From contig OY970828.1 in NCBI GenBank assembly GCA_963853835.1, positions 13,769,813 to 13,833,812 on the forward strand: a stretch of DNA of 64,000 nucleotides, written 5' to 3'. Under the pieces are notes generated by a model that saw only the letters and a program-made list of their open reading frames with translations, searched no databases and was not told the origin of the DNA. Below, in pieces: positions 31,301-44,400 of this stretch. Position 1 is the stretch's first letter. The number at the start of each line of letters is the position of its first letter. The translations under genes and the position numbers were made by a program. This DNA is from Calendula officinalis. Its lineage: Eukaryota; Streptophyta; Magnoliopsida; Asterales; Asteraceae.

Positions 31301-32928
31301 TCGGGAGTCCTAATCGAGACTATCTTTTTCCCGCATAAAATCTTTGCTTGATTCTCACCCAACCAATCCATACCTATAACTATATCAAAACCCGCAATTT
31401 CCATGGGTAATAAATTCACCTTAAACTTTCTCCCATCTATTTCCAATTCACAATTTCGACACATATGTTGAACTATGGAGGTTTTACCATCCGCAATTTC
31501 TATATCATAAATTTCATCAAGGAGTTCTAACGGCACATTCAACACCACAACAAAATCATGTGACACAAACGAATAAGTAGCACCCGAGTCATGTAAGATC
31601 CGGGCGGGAATAGAATTTACGAGTAGGGTACCTGAGACGACATCGTGGGCTTCTTTGGCTTCATCTCGGGTAAGTTGGAAGGACCGTCCCTTGACCTTTG
31701 TCGGCTTCGCTTTCTTTTGAGCGGTCGACACCATGGTCTCGCTTCCCTTCTTCGGGCATGCATTGCTATAGTGCCCTTTTTCATGGCACGAATAGCACTC
31801 GATTTTATCCAACGGTTTGGCCCGGCAATCCCTTGCCATATGCCCCGGCCTTCCACACTTGAAACACGACTTCGAATCCGCCAAACATTCCCCCTTGTGG
31901 TCTTTGCCACACTTTTTACAAGCACCCACACTTGCTTGCTTAGAGAAGGTCGGGGTGAACTTTCCTTTCTTCACCGAACCCGAGCTCCCCTCAAACTTCC
32001 TCTTCTCAAACTTTTCAAACTTTGGCCTCTCATTGATTCTCCTTTGGCCCACCTCCTCCACATTCCTCGCCGCACTAATAGCCTCATCTAGTGTGGCGGC
32101 CCTCTTCACTTCCAACTCATACTCCCACGGGAGTCCATTAGCATACTGAACAATCCGGGATCTCTCATCCGGATACAATTTGATCACAAACGGGATTAAT
32201 CCCGTGAACTTCTTAGTGTACTCATCGACACTCAAACCACCTTTCTTCAAATGGACAAACTCTTCTTGAAGTTTCTCCAAATTTCTCTCGGGGCAAAACT
32301 TTGCCTTCAACCGCTTCACAAACTCATCCCACGTCATCTTATACATCGCCCTTTTTCCCAAGGTTTCATACAAGGTATCCCACCACACGAGGGCCTCATC
32401 CTTCAACAACCGAGAAGCATAGATCACCATATCACCTTCCTTGCATTTACTAGCTTCAAGGACTTGTTCGGTTTCGCGGATCCAACGGATCGTGACTTTC
32501 GGTTCGGAGCTACCATAGTAGTTATCGGGCTTAAAAGCCACAAAATTTTTGTACGTGCACCCCTTCCTTTCCCTCGGCTCGGGGTCACTCTCCTCTTCTT
32601 CCGTTGAAGACCTCTTGGTTTGAGCAACACTACTTGACTTGCTTTTCGTGCGGGGTGGAGATTCCTCCCGCCTTTCACGTGCCTTATGCTCATTGAGGAT
32701 TCGGTTCACATCCTCGTTCACTATGTCCCTCATTTGATTGAACATAGTTTGGAGGTGTTCCACGGTGACCGGGGTGTGAGTGTTCCTTTCAACACCCGAA
32801 TTTTCCTCCCCTTCCCGAGGTTGAGGACCAAACACCGGTTCGATGACAACGTTATTCGAATCTTGCCCTTGATCAAGTGGGCCTCTTGCACTTCTAGTTC
32901 TCACCATTTTGCTATAATAAGACATCAA
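28300..32928 (-). CDS. Gag-Pol polyprotein of the gypsy element
   Basis: A single open frame of 1542 codons. The likely true start is the internal MVRTRSARG (codon 8). Order: capsid-like Gag (about 125-300, with YKNFVAFKPDNYYG); zinc knuckles (about 340-400, CFKCGRPGHMARDC and CYSCHEKGHYSNAC); aspartic protease with DSG at 447-449; reverse transcriptase with FIDD at 781-784; RNase H; integrase with an H-H-C-C region (CATCTQ), DDITMDFIVG, SDRDARFTSRFW and GQSERTIQ; and a C-terminal chromodomain-like tail (VLVKWKHSLGPNLTWE). It copies and integrates the element. At residue 930 the expected first RNase H aspartate is asparagine (FVYSNASHKG, codon 30139-30141), which could cripple it although the frame is intact. 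Confidence 0.92.
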   Translation of the reverse strand: MMSYYSKMVRTRSARGPLDQGQDSNNVVIEPVFGPQPREGEENSGVERNTHTPVTVEHLQTMFNQMRDIVNEDVNRILNEHKARERREESPPRTKSKSSSVAQTKRSSTEEEESDPEPRERKGCTYKNFVAFKPDNYYGSSEPKVTIRWIRETEQVLEASKCKEGDMVIYASRLLKDEALVWWDTLYETLGKRAMYKMTWDEFVKRLKAKFCPERNLEKLQEEFVHLKKGGLSVDEYTKKFTGLIPFVIKLYPDERSRIVQYANGLPWEYELEVKRAATLDEAISAARNVEEVGQRRINERPKFEKFEKRKFEGSSGSVKKGKFTPTFSKQASVGACKKCGKDHKGECLADSKSCFKCGRPGHMARDCRAKPLDKIECYSCHEKGHYSNACPKKGSETMVSTAQKKAKPTKVKGRSFQLTRDEAKEAHDVVSGTLLVNSIPARILHDSGATYSFVSHDFVVVLNVPLELLDEIYDIEIADGKTSIVQHMCRNCELEIDGRKFKVNLLPMEIAGFDIVIGMDWLGENQAKILCGKKIVSIRTPDNEKVYVYGERRHHLPCLMTAVKARKCLAKGCSSFLAYVLDGRKEKKMVENVKVIRDFPEVFPDDLPGLPPERQVEFRIDLVPGATPIARAPYRLAPTEMRELMSQLQELLDKGFIRPSSSPWGAPVLFVKKKDGSMRMCIDYRELNKMTIKNRYPLPRIDDLFDQLQGADYFSKIDLRSGYHQVRVKEGDTEKTAFRTRYGHYEFLVMPFGLTNAPAIFMDLMNRVCKPFLDKFLIVFIDDILIYSKTEEEHESHLTQTLEVLQREKLYAKFSKCEFWIREVQFLGHVVSREGIKVDPSKIEAVMKWEPPRTPTEVRSFHGLAGYYRRFIQDFSRVATPLTLLTRKSSEFVWGEEQERAFATLKEKLCNAPVLTLPEGMEDFFVYSNASHKGLGCVLMQRGKVIAYASRQLKNAEERYTTHDLELAAIVFALKLWRHYLYGTRCTLYTDHKSLQYVFSQKDLNMRQRRWIELIQDYDCEIVYHAGKVNMVADALSRKVYEKPIKGKLTRIEVVSSIVERIKNAQREVMEKDELRQERLGKNQHFVENKQGLKTLGGRIWVPKFGGTRKELLNDVHKSKYSIHPGSTKTYQDMKKMYWWPGMKARVAKYISKCATCTQVKAEHQVPYGVAQSLQIPAGKWDDITMDFIVGLPKTSKNHDAIWVIVDRLTKSALFLAIRETMPLEKLAKLYVDEVVRLHGVPLSIVSDRDARFTSRFWRSLQEELGTKLRLSTAYHPQTNGQSERTIQTVEDMLRSCVLHFGGKWDEHLPLVEFSYNNSYQSTVKMPPYEALYGRKCRTPSCWLEAGETKLTSPEIVRLTNEKIGIIQTNMKIAQDRQRSYSGLKKRPYDLNVGDMVMLKVSPWKGVMRFDKKGKLSPRYVGPFKILKRVGLQAFELELPPELQGVHDTFHVSYLKKFVGEVENIIPLQELRVDAPNRLIEEPEAILESKTKKLRNKEIELVLVKWKHSLGPNLTWEVKDEIRKRYPNFVNYDEIPRTESP

Positions 32929-33129
32929 TCATTTAGAAGTCAATTTATCAAAGTAACGGTAGCATTGACCGTCCCACAACCAACATGACCTATTCCCTTA
33001 AGGTCAACCCTATCGAACCTACACTTAAGGTCTCAATAGCCATTTCATAAGTATCCTATGGAACCGACGGTCCTACTAGCTCAGTTTAATTCTAGGATGG
33101 TCAACTTAACCTAGTTCACTTAAACTATA

Positions 33130-33141
33130 GCTCTGATACCA
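33130..33141 (-). promoter_or_regulatory. Primer-binding site, tRNA-Met (initiator)
   Basis: TGGTATCAGAGC on the minus strand, three bases after the 5' LTR. It is complementary to the 3' end of plant initiator methionine tRNA, where reverse transcription starts. Confidence 0.85.
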
Positions 33142-33144
33142 AGT

Positions 33145-34783
33145 TGTAACACCTCAATTTTCAAAACAACATTTAAATATCATTTAATCCAAAATTACAT
33201 AATATTGTATCAACATCAAATGTCGGTTTTACAAAAACGGAAATGTTTCTTGTTCGAGATTATCAGAGTTTACAAAAACGGTGTTACAAATTATATCTTA
33301 ACCATAGGATAAGGACTCTAATCATCAACACCGAGCTAATCTCAACAAGGCCTCTTCTAAACGGGCCTCCTAGATCTTCGATCCCGAACCTGAGTACATA
33401 GCAAAACACAAACATAGTACGTGAGACAAAATTGCCTCGTGAGATACATGGGTTTAAAACCCGATAAACAACTAGTCACATAATATCATTTAAACTTAAA
33501 ATAATATTACTAGGTTCATTTGGGTCACTTCATTACTTTCATCGTTTGGCCAATGTCAAGATAATCGGAATGCCTTCAATCTATCAAGACCGTCATATCC
33601 ACGGTAACCGGAATGCCTCCAATCTACCGGGACTCATAGGTATTGGGTAATCGGAATGCCTCCAATCTACCACTAACCTTAAGGTACCGTAATAACCGGA
33701 ATGCCTCCAATCTACTACGGCCCTAGGGACATCAACATCATCGTCATCACTTATCCTTTATCATTGTGAGCCTATAGCTCCATCATTTCTCATTCAATTA
33801 ATCGATTCATCATCACATAAGCAATTCATCAAAAATCACATAATTAACTAAATTACTTAAGGACTCGCTAAAAACATTTAATTATAAACATTTACTAACT
33901 ATGTACTCAGTTTTGAAAGTTCACATGTACTCACCTTAGTCAAGCTTAACCAATTGTTGCGTTCCTTAATCACCGATATCACTTCTCGAGATTTGAATGC
34001 CTCAAATCTTCCCACCGACAATCTATTATCAAAACCAATACAATGGTTTGCATTAAACATCTATACTAACTACATAATCCATGGCTAGTCAATTACTAGC
34101 ACTATTTTCCCCAAAGTTACCAAACCTTAATTTCATAAATCACCATATTTTCGTGTATCTATAACATGGCCACATTTTCCTTGTTAAAATACCATAGATC
34201 TAAGTTATATTACTTCCATTTAACCATTCATGAATAAATCCATAACTAGGGTTTATGATTCAAGCTTCCATACTTAAATCTAAGACTTATAACACAAGAG
34301 GATTGAAGATTTACCTTTGTTCTTCAATAAGGAGCAAGAATCACCAAGATTTGATGAAGATTGAGCTCCAAACGACACCTTGCACTCAAAAATCGTTCAC
34401 ACATAAGGAGAGGGAAAAACTAGGGTTTAATGTGTGTAATAAATGAGTTTTCCCGAATTTAATGCTGGTGTCGCCAAAGTTCGCGATCGTTACCAGGACT
34501 TCGCGACGTGAACTTTTTCACGCATGCGAAGTTCGCGATCGGGACCTGATCGGGAAGTAGTTCGCGCCTGATGGTCTGATTCGCTGGACCAAGTTCGCGA
34601 TCGTGACCCAATCTTCGCGCCGTGAACTTCTTGAGCAGCTAAGGCTGCACTTTTTGATCTTTGGCTCGACCCGGTTTCGCCCATAACTTTCTCGTACGGT
34701 GTCCAAACGACACGAAACCAATTCCTACGTTCCTTAAACGATTTATCCTTATTTATCGTATTTTTGTACAATTTATTTATTTA
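33145..34783 (-). repeat. 5' LTR of the gypsy element, outer end lost
   Basis: Colinear with the 3' LTR to TTTATTTAC at 34783, where it breaks off; the expected last bases ending GTTACA are missing. The following ACGATTTATCCTTAT (34783-34797) copies LTR bases 34738-34752, a templated filler at the break. It carries the promoter copy that would drive the element. Confidence 0.88.
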
Positions 34784-34796
34784 CGATTTATCCTTA

Positions 34797-36636
<1,840 letters not shown>

Positions 36637-37222
36637 ATGGATCAAGAAAGAAGGAGGCTTATTTAGAAAAGTAAAAGAAGCAATTAAGAGCCTTGATTTA
36701 ATTAGAACATTTAAAAGGGCTAAAGGGCATGATTGTCATTTTACCCCCTCCTCCAACATATAAACCTCTCTTTTTTGATTTTCCCTCATTCGTGATTTTC
36801 ATCTGTACTCATCTTCTTCCCTTCTCTTCCACAACTCCATCAATTGCTTCTCCTCAATAAAAACCCTAATAATTTCATGATTTCAGATCCAATGGAATAA
36901 TAAGAACGTATTTGCCTGAATTAGCTTCCGTACGTGATACGTGATTTCAGATCTTCAATTTCGTGATATGAAGGTACTGTTACTACCAATTTCGTGATAT
37001 GAATGATCTTCAAATTACGTCAATCAGCTTAAATAAGTGATTTCAGAACTTCAATTTCGTGATTCAGGCATTAATTCCTTTGTTTTCTTCATCAATTTCG
37101 TGATTCAATCAACTCCAATAAGCTCCAAACGTTTACCCAGGTATGTCCTTAACCATTAAGTGATTTATCCTCCTCCTATATGAATGATTAAGGTATTTCT
37201 CCTCCAATAACCTCTAGGTCAC

Positions 37223-40200
37223 GTGATTTCTAGTCCTCAATCAGCTTCTGTTCACATGATTTCTCCTCCTCGATCAGCTCCAGGTTGCGCTGCTCCTATG
37301 CGAGCCCTAAATCAGTCTCGAATGAGGGAATCTGATCCAGATGCAAATCATACTTATGAATCAGATCCAGATCCAGGTAACTCGCAGATCTTTGAACCTG
37401 TGTGAATTGGTGCTAATTATATCTGATATTTGCATTTGCATGTTCATATGAGATTTTAAACAACTGCCTGAAATTTGCATTTGCATTTTCGTCTAAAATT
37501 TTAAATAACTGACTGCATTTGCTTTTGAATCTTCATCTGAAATATTAAACTGATTACTGGAATTTGCATTTTCATCTGAAATATACAACAGCTGCCTATA
37601 ATTTGCATTTGCATGTTCATCTGAAATATAAAATAACTGCCTATAATTTGCATCTGAAATATTAAACAGTGACTGCATTTGCATTTTTACTCTTTCAATT
37701 GCATTTTCATCTTATGCACTTAGTTTCTAAAGTTTAACTATGTTTTATTTTGTTTTGTTTTTTTATACATCTTGATCATGTTCCAGCTTCTCTTCAAATT
37801 GGTTTTGAAAGAATATCAGCCCTTGGTGATAAGTATTGGGTTCCTAATGTTCCCATTCCTAAAAGACCCATTAATGGTATGCAATTTGATTCTTTGGGCG
37901 ATGCTTGGAATTTTTATAAAGAGTATGCTATTTTAGGTGGCTTTGAGCCAATTAAATCTACCCCAAATGCTCTCTCAACAAGGAATGGTGGACTTGTTAT
38001 GCTTAAGATTTTTAGGTGTTCTAAGCATGGTAAGAATGTAAATAATCGTAAATCTGTGGACACTTTGAAAGTTGCAAATGACGTGCATTTATCTAATGAT
38101 GTTGATGTTGGAGTTAGTGGACCTGTTGATGACAATACAACCTTTGAAGTTCAGAAAAATAAAAAAAGAAAGTCATCTTCTAAGAAGACGGATTGCCATG
38201 CAGATTTGAGATTAAAACTTTTTGAAAACAAATACCATGTTTACCAATTCAGTGAAGAACACAACCACTTGTTGGTTCATCCCGACTATATCAAGCATTT
38301 TAATGTTTCTCGCAAGGTTACTTTTACTAAAAAACATTTGCTACATAAGATGAATGAAGCAAGTGTTGGGCCTGCTTCTAGTCATCGTATTTTGTCAAAG
38401 GTTTGTGGAGCACAAGGAGTTGGTTTTACAAAGCTTGATGCTAAAAACTATAAGAGGGATGTGTTGGCATTCATTGGGAATAATGATTGCCAAATTGTTG
38501 TCGATTTGTTGAACAAGAGGAAACAATCTATTAGTGATTTTTCATTTGATTACTTTCTTGATGCTGATAATAGGCTTGGTGGGTTTTTTTTGGGCAGACG
38601 AGACATCAAAGAGAAATTATTGTGCATTTGGTGATGTTGTGTCTTTTGATGCTACGTATAGGACCAATAAGTAAGTTATGCATTTTCGTATTCTTGTGCA
38701 TTTTCATATTCATGTGCATTTGCATTTTCATATTACTGTGCATTTATTTTCTGATTTACTTTCTGTTTTTTTAATAGATATAATATGGTTTTCATACCAT
38801 TTACTGGTATAGACAACCATAAAAAGTGTGTCGTGTTTGGTGCTGCTATGTTGAGTCACGAGAATGTTGCATCCTACAAATGGTTATGCAATGCTTTTAT
38901 TAAAGCTTATCCTTCTCAGCCTAAGTTGGTATTCACTGATCAAGATCCGGCGATGAAAAACGCTATTGACTCTTGCTTTACCATGTCGAGGAATCGACTA
39001 TGTATGTGGCATATAATGGAGAAACTCACTACCAAGGTATCCTCTATTATTACTTTTTATGCATTTTTAGATTTTTCATTTATTTTTTGTCGTATTAACT
39101 ATTTCTTTTTTATATAGGTTTCCTATGTTGTATGTAATGCTGGTTTTAAACAGAAATTATGTAGAATTGTATGGACAGATAAGTTGGAACCTGAAGTTTT
39201 TGATCATCTTTGGCATGCCACCATTGCTGAGTTTAATCTTGAAGATAATAATTGGCTTTCGGACATGTTTGGGTTAAGAAAATTTTGGATTCCAGCATAT
39301 TTTAGAGAGTTGGAGTTCTCTGGCTTGATGCGTACTTCGTCAAGATCCGAGTCGGAAAATCATATGTTTAACCAGTTGATGAATTCAAGTTCAACACTTG
39401 CTGAGTTTTTATCTCATTTTGACACTGCTATGTATGAGCAGAGGTTCACGCAATCAAAAAACGACCATGAAAGTTCATATACTTCTCCCATTATGACCCA
39501 TGATTGGGTTATTGAGAATGAAGCTGCTAGATTTTTCACATGATCAGTTTTTGATGACCTTAGTCGTGAAATTCGTTATTCAATAAACAAATGTATGTCC
39601 TTATCTTATGATGATGCTGATGGTTTAAAGAAGTTCAAAATCACTGACACTAGTGTTGATTCCATCCTACTTGATGATTCTATTGATAGAGTCAAGGAGG
39701 CAAGCCTCTTTGATGAATTTTTCCCTGATCATAGTGAGGTTGTTAATTTGTACAATTATTTTCCCCCATTACCTTATGCATTTGCATTTTCATTTGAATC
39801 TGCATTTTCATTTTCATTTAAATTCGCATTTGCATTTTCATTTTTAAGACTTCTTTGACATGTTACCAATTTTTCTTGTAGGTTGTTTATAATGTTTCTC
39901 TGGACGAATTTACATGTACATGCAAACGATATGAAAGATTTGGACTCTTATGTAGACATATATTCTATGTTCTCCATGTGTGCAAGTTCACTAAATTCCC
40001 AAGGAAATATATATGTAAGCGTTGGACAAAAAATGTTGTTCCCCCTAAAATTTGTTTGATCCCTGGTGTAAAGCCTACTATTTCACCCGAGGATTTGGGT
40101 TTGAGTGAGCTTATTAGCAAAGTTCACTTGAATGTGGAACTATCATTGGATAAACTTGTTGGAAATAGGGAAAAACTTATAAGGTTTTTAAAAGCACAAG

Positions 40201-40532
40201 AAAAGCTTCTAGAGGAATGCGAGAAAGACTTTGATGCTTCTGATGAGATCGGAACTAATGAGTTTATCAGTGAGATGGTAAGTTTTGAGCAACCAGAGAT
40301 AGGTGATGTTAATGCCCCTCAACCTATTCGCAATAAAGGAAGGTTGAAGAATAGGATCACTAGTTCGCGTGAAGACGCTATTTCTAAATCACAAAAAATA
40401 AGGAGAATGTGTGGTCACTGTAAAAGCCGTGATCCGCATAATATTCGCACGTGTCCAGAAAGAAAAAAGCTGAAGAAAGACAAAAAGTTGAAGATGCACA
40501 GAAAAAAAACACAACCATATGAAGATGCATGA
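37223..40532 (+). pseudogene. FAR1/MURA-type MULE transposase, five exons, broken
   Basis: Proposed exons are 37223-37376, 37787-38670, 38778-39036, 39118-39738 and 39882-40532; all introns are GT-AG and phases agree. In order: a FAR1-like DNA-binding zinc domain (FDSLGDAWNFYKEYA; DCHADLRLKLFENKY; FSEEHNHLLVH), the MULE transposase core with DDE-type residues (VSFDATYRTN; VFTDQDPAMKNAI; SESENHMFN), a SWIM zinc finger (CTCKRYERFGLLCRH) and a C-terminal knuckle (CGHCKSRDPHNIRTC). It would bind element ends and catalyse excision and insertion. A run of eight T at 38584-38591, where seven are expected, shifts frame before the catalytic core. A TGA at 39541 stands where arginine (CGA) would fit. 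The exon-1 start is the least certain part. Confidence 0.8.
37430..37715 (+). repeat. Cluster of GCATTTGCATTTTCAT-type motifs in intron 1 of the transposase
   Basis: About six ~60-bp imperfect units (AATTTGCATTTGCATTTTC, then ATCTGAAATATNAAACA and ACTGCCTATAATT). The same motif recurs across the MULE. Confidence 0.75.
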
Positions 40533-40559
40533 TTTTCTTGAGTGACACATTATTTTTTT

Positions 40560-41110
40560 ATTAGTTATTTTTATATTCTTACCAAATGTAGTTAAATATA
40601 CTTTGGCTTTTACATTTTCATTTTATTCCCTGAATTCTGAAATACTGATTATGTTTTAAATAATCAGTTGCATTTGCATTTTCATACTCAGTTGAATTCA
40701 AGCAATAGCTTTTTTATTTTACATTATGTTTCTGCTTTGAAAACTTAGTTGCATTTGCATTTTCATTTTCATGCCTGCAGTTTCATTTTTATTTTATGTA
40801 ATTTGAATTTTAACTTATGTTTTCGATTTAAATACTAGGTTGCATTTGCATTTTTGTACATGCAGTTGCATTTTCACTTTCATACTTGGAATTACATATC
40901 GCCTCTCATTATATACAGTTTTTTCGTGAACTTATAAATAATAATTCTATTTCAAACACTAGTTTTTGCATTTTGCCTTTTCAGTATTTCCATTGTTTTG
41001 GCGTTTTCATTAAACGTAGTTATTCCATAAAATTTTATCCGATTGTTATGCCACAATGATAGTTGCATTTGCATAGTTGCATTTGCATTTTCACTTTCAT
41101 TACATATATA
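40560..41110 (+). repeat. Motif-rich spacer between the convergent MULE genes
   Basis: At least five GTTGCATTTGCATTTTCAT-like copies (about 40608-40690, 40750, 40840-40880, 41062-41098) in AT-rich sequence; no gene. It presumably holds the 3' ends of both transcripts. Confidence 0.6.
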
Positions 41111-41411
41111 TATATATATATCTTTTTCACAGTTTCTATTTACTTTTACATTTTCATGTATCATCACCATGTGATCAATTATTGTGTACATGCACTTGTT
41201 GTATTCAATATCATAACAAATACAAAGAAAAATAATCATAATCATAACAATATATACCACTTCTACAACCATCTATCATTCCATATGATCACAAACAAAC
41301 CAACCATCAATTAAAAAAACAAACCAACCTCAAAAACACATCCAACAAACTAAATCCAGCAATCCATATTTATCAAAAGCCAACAAATTACCTAGTTTAT
41401 ACTTAAACATA

Positions 41412-44400
41412 TCAAACCGAACTTATATAACTACGTAACCTGTTCATGATTCTTACTTGAGCATCTTCAGCATTTGTTATCCTTTCTTCCTTTGTTAGTT
41501 TTTGATAATTTTCGACATATTTAACCACCACATTTTTTTGCTCATTTATATCAGCAAGCAATATCTTTGTAGCATATTTTTCTCTTAGCTTTTCCAGCTG
41601 CCAATTCTGATCAGCTTTTTTTGTGTTAAATCCTGTCTTCCATTCTTTTGTATTCCATGATGGTGACATCTCTCCAAAGTAAGTTTCCATGTGCCTCATT
41701 GCAAAAACTCCAGAATCTGTGTAATTTTCCTTTGTTTTGTAATCATTTTTCACAAGTCTTGGTTTCATTTTATCACATAAATCTACTTTTTTAACTTTTG
41801 CTTCCTTCAAACAAAACTTCATATCTTCTATCTGTTATAATGTGTATCAAATTGAACTTTCATCAGTATATAAAAACAAATTTGACATTATAATTGCATT
41901 TTCATATTTTTGTGTAAATTCAACAATGTCTTACCAGTGGAGCTGTTATGTTACCGTAAACCGAATCAATGTTTTTCTTATCCCTTGATATGTTGTCAAG
42001 TATGTGCAAGCTCATATCCCTTAGATCAAATACACACACAAATACATGGCATCCATCGATTATGGGGAAGAATACCTGTCAAAAGATTTTGTTAGCTTTT
42101 TTCATTTTTATTAAATTTTCTAATATTATTCTTCAAATAATATACTTACCAAATGAACATTATCCAGGGTTAGATAAGGGTTTGTAGCTAAGCTGCTCTC
42201 GACTAATTTCTTAATTTGTAAGCATCTTTTTGTCTTAAACTGCTCAATCTCTGCCTTCGTTTCTGCTCGGCTTTTCTTATTTTCCATATTTTTTGGATTT
42301 ATGATATATTGATCCTGTCAATAGATTTGATTTATTAATTTATTTTCAATATATTTTGATTATTGCATATTTTTTTTATAGATGACTGATGTACCTTTTT
42401 TGTTGCGTAGCAGAATAATCTTCCTGGAACGAACTCCTCGGTGTACATTTCCTCTTCGTTAAGTACATTTACCCATGCATTAATAACTTGTGCATGTACA
42501 TTTATACCTAATTTCAGAGTTTCTGCTTCAACTTTGTCAGCGTGCATCCCTTTTTCCAATCATAAACTACCAAACTGTAAACTCAATTTTGTTAGCTAAC
42601 ATTTAACGTCAATAATTATAATACTAAATACATATTCAACTTACTTTTCGTCCCCGATCCCTAAAAACAGCCACGACGCCACTGCTAGTTCATATGTGCT
42701 TGATTTTGTTGATGTGTTTACAATATTATTTTTGTATGGCGATTTTAGGGCGACTGATGGTTTCACTGTTCTTTTAGGTCTCTCAGAAATTTTCGGTTCA
42801 ACTTCAACTTTCTTTAGATTTACATTTGAACTATCGCGTATCTTTTCCTTCCCTTTTTCAATCTTCTTCTTCATCTCTTCAATTGTTTCATCATCTCTTT
42901 TTCTTCACTTGCATTTTCAAACATCTCGGTTGTCTCTTTCGCCCCCTCTTCTTTTTCACCTTTTTCTACTTCTGCATTTTCATTGTTTTCCCCACTTTTA
43001 TTTTTATCCGCATTTGCATTCTCATCTTCTGTCTTTTTATTTTTTTCAGCACTTTCATTTTCTCCTGCATTTGCATTTTCAGCATCTGCATTTGCATTTT
43101 CAGCATCTGCCTTTGCATTTTCAGCATCTGCCTTTTCAGCTTCTGCATCTGCGTTTTCAGCTTCTGCATTTGCATTTTCAGCATATGCATTTGCATTTTC
43201 ATTTTCAACAAATTCTTTTTCACCTCCTGCATTTGCATCCCAAGTTGCATTTTCGTTTTCCCAAAATGCATTTTCATCATATGTACCTTGTGTGTTATAC
43301 TCTTGGGTTCTCTCCTTTGTTGTTTCAAAATCTTTAAGTTTTAAATCAGCCATCAAATTCTCTCTAAGTACAGTTAGAGTATTTATAACGTCTTCATCAT
43401 ATGGGTAATTAAATTCTGCTCCCCACATTAACTCGGTTAAATCGCCTCTTATAGACATGAACTGTTTGTACTTTTCTGTAATTTCTGAGACATACATCTA
43501 CATTTTTTCAATACTTATTTACATTACAAATTCGTATTCACAAAAATTACAATTTCAACCAAAAAAGAAAATTTTACTTACCTTAGCAGTGTATTCTTTA
43601 TCTTGATCCTCCTCCATATCTTCACTTGAGCTACTCGAATCACTTGCATCTTCATCTTCATCTTTTTCCTGTTTTCTTTTTCCTTCTTTTTCCCGTTCCT
43701 CTGTTTCGATAAAACATGTTATGTGTTTAATAAAATTCGATGTTAACACTTATTAAATATTTAATACATATTAATGTACGCTATTTTTATTATATTACCT
43801 ATCTCCTTTTCCACTTTCTTTGTTTTTCCTTTCTCGCTTTTTTTCGCCTTTTTCTCCTTTTCAATTAGACCTCCCTCTCTTGATTCTTCTATTTCATACA
43901 CTTTTTTTTCCACATCCTTCAACATTTTGTTTGTCCAAAATGCAACTTTTGGACGATCGGCTTCTTTCGGTTCATCCTCGAGACCAATCATGGATGCATA
44001 ACAAATCTGCATTATTTTGTTCATTATAGATTAAATTTGCATATGCATTTTCATTTTATTCAAATATAGATTAGCATATACGTAAAAATTATAAAGCTAA
44101 TTAAACTAGTACTTACCACTAATAGAAGCAATGGTCCGGTGAACCAGTTTTTTGGTTATCTCTCTCCCACTTGGTTTTACATTCTTTTAAACGTTCGATG
44201 ACATATCCACACCAATCTATATTCTTTATGTCATTTATTTCAGTAACCGACTTCAAAAACCTTTGATTAACTGCCCCATTTTTAACCCCTGCCCCCATCA
44301 AAGTCAGTATCAACACAAGCATATTCAACTTGAAATTCTGCCCTACATCATCATTTCCTTGTATATGGTCAATCACATTTTTAACTGTTATAGATTGTGC

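Larger units (their letters stand above)
26633..34783 (-). mobile_element. Ty3/gypsy LTR retrotransposon, chromovirus (Tekay/Del-like)
   Basis: Two direct LTRs (26633-28287 and 33145-34783) bracket one long gag-pol frame on the minus strand, with a tRNA-Met primer site at 33130-33141 and a polypurine tract at about 28290-28300. The order protease, RT, RNase H, integrase is that of Ty3/gypsy. The LTRs differ at only about 12-16 sites, roughly 1%, so insertion was recent. The 5' LTR (right side) lacks its last ~18 bp, so no target-site duplication can be read. Confidence 0.9.

Noticed and set aside
28627..32607. Many plus-strand ORFs across the gypsy element
   Set aside because: Opposite-strand shadows of the 1542-codon gag-pol frame.
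42696..43337. Long His/Leu/Phe-rich plus-strand ORFs in the MULE
   Set aside because: Antisense shadows of the repeat-rich minus-strand exon of the Ulp1-like gene; low complexity and no family.
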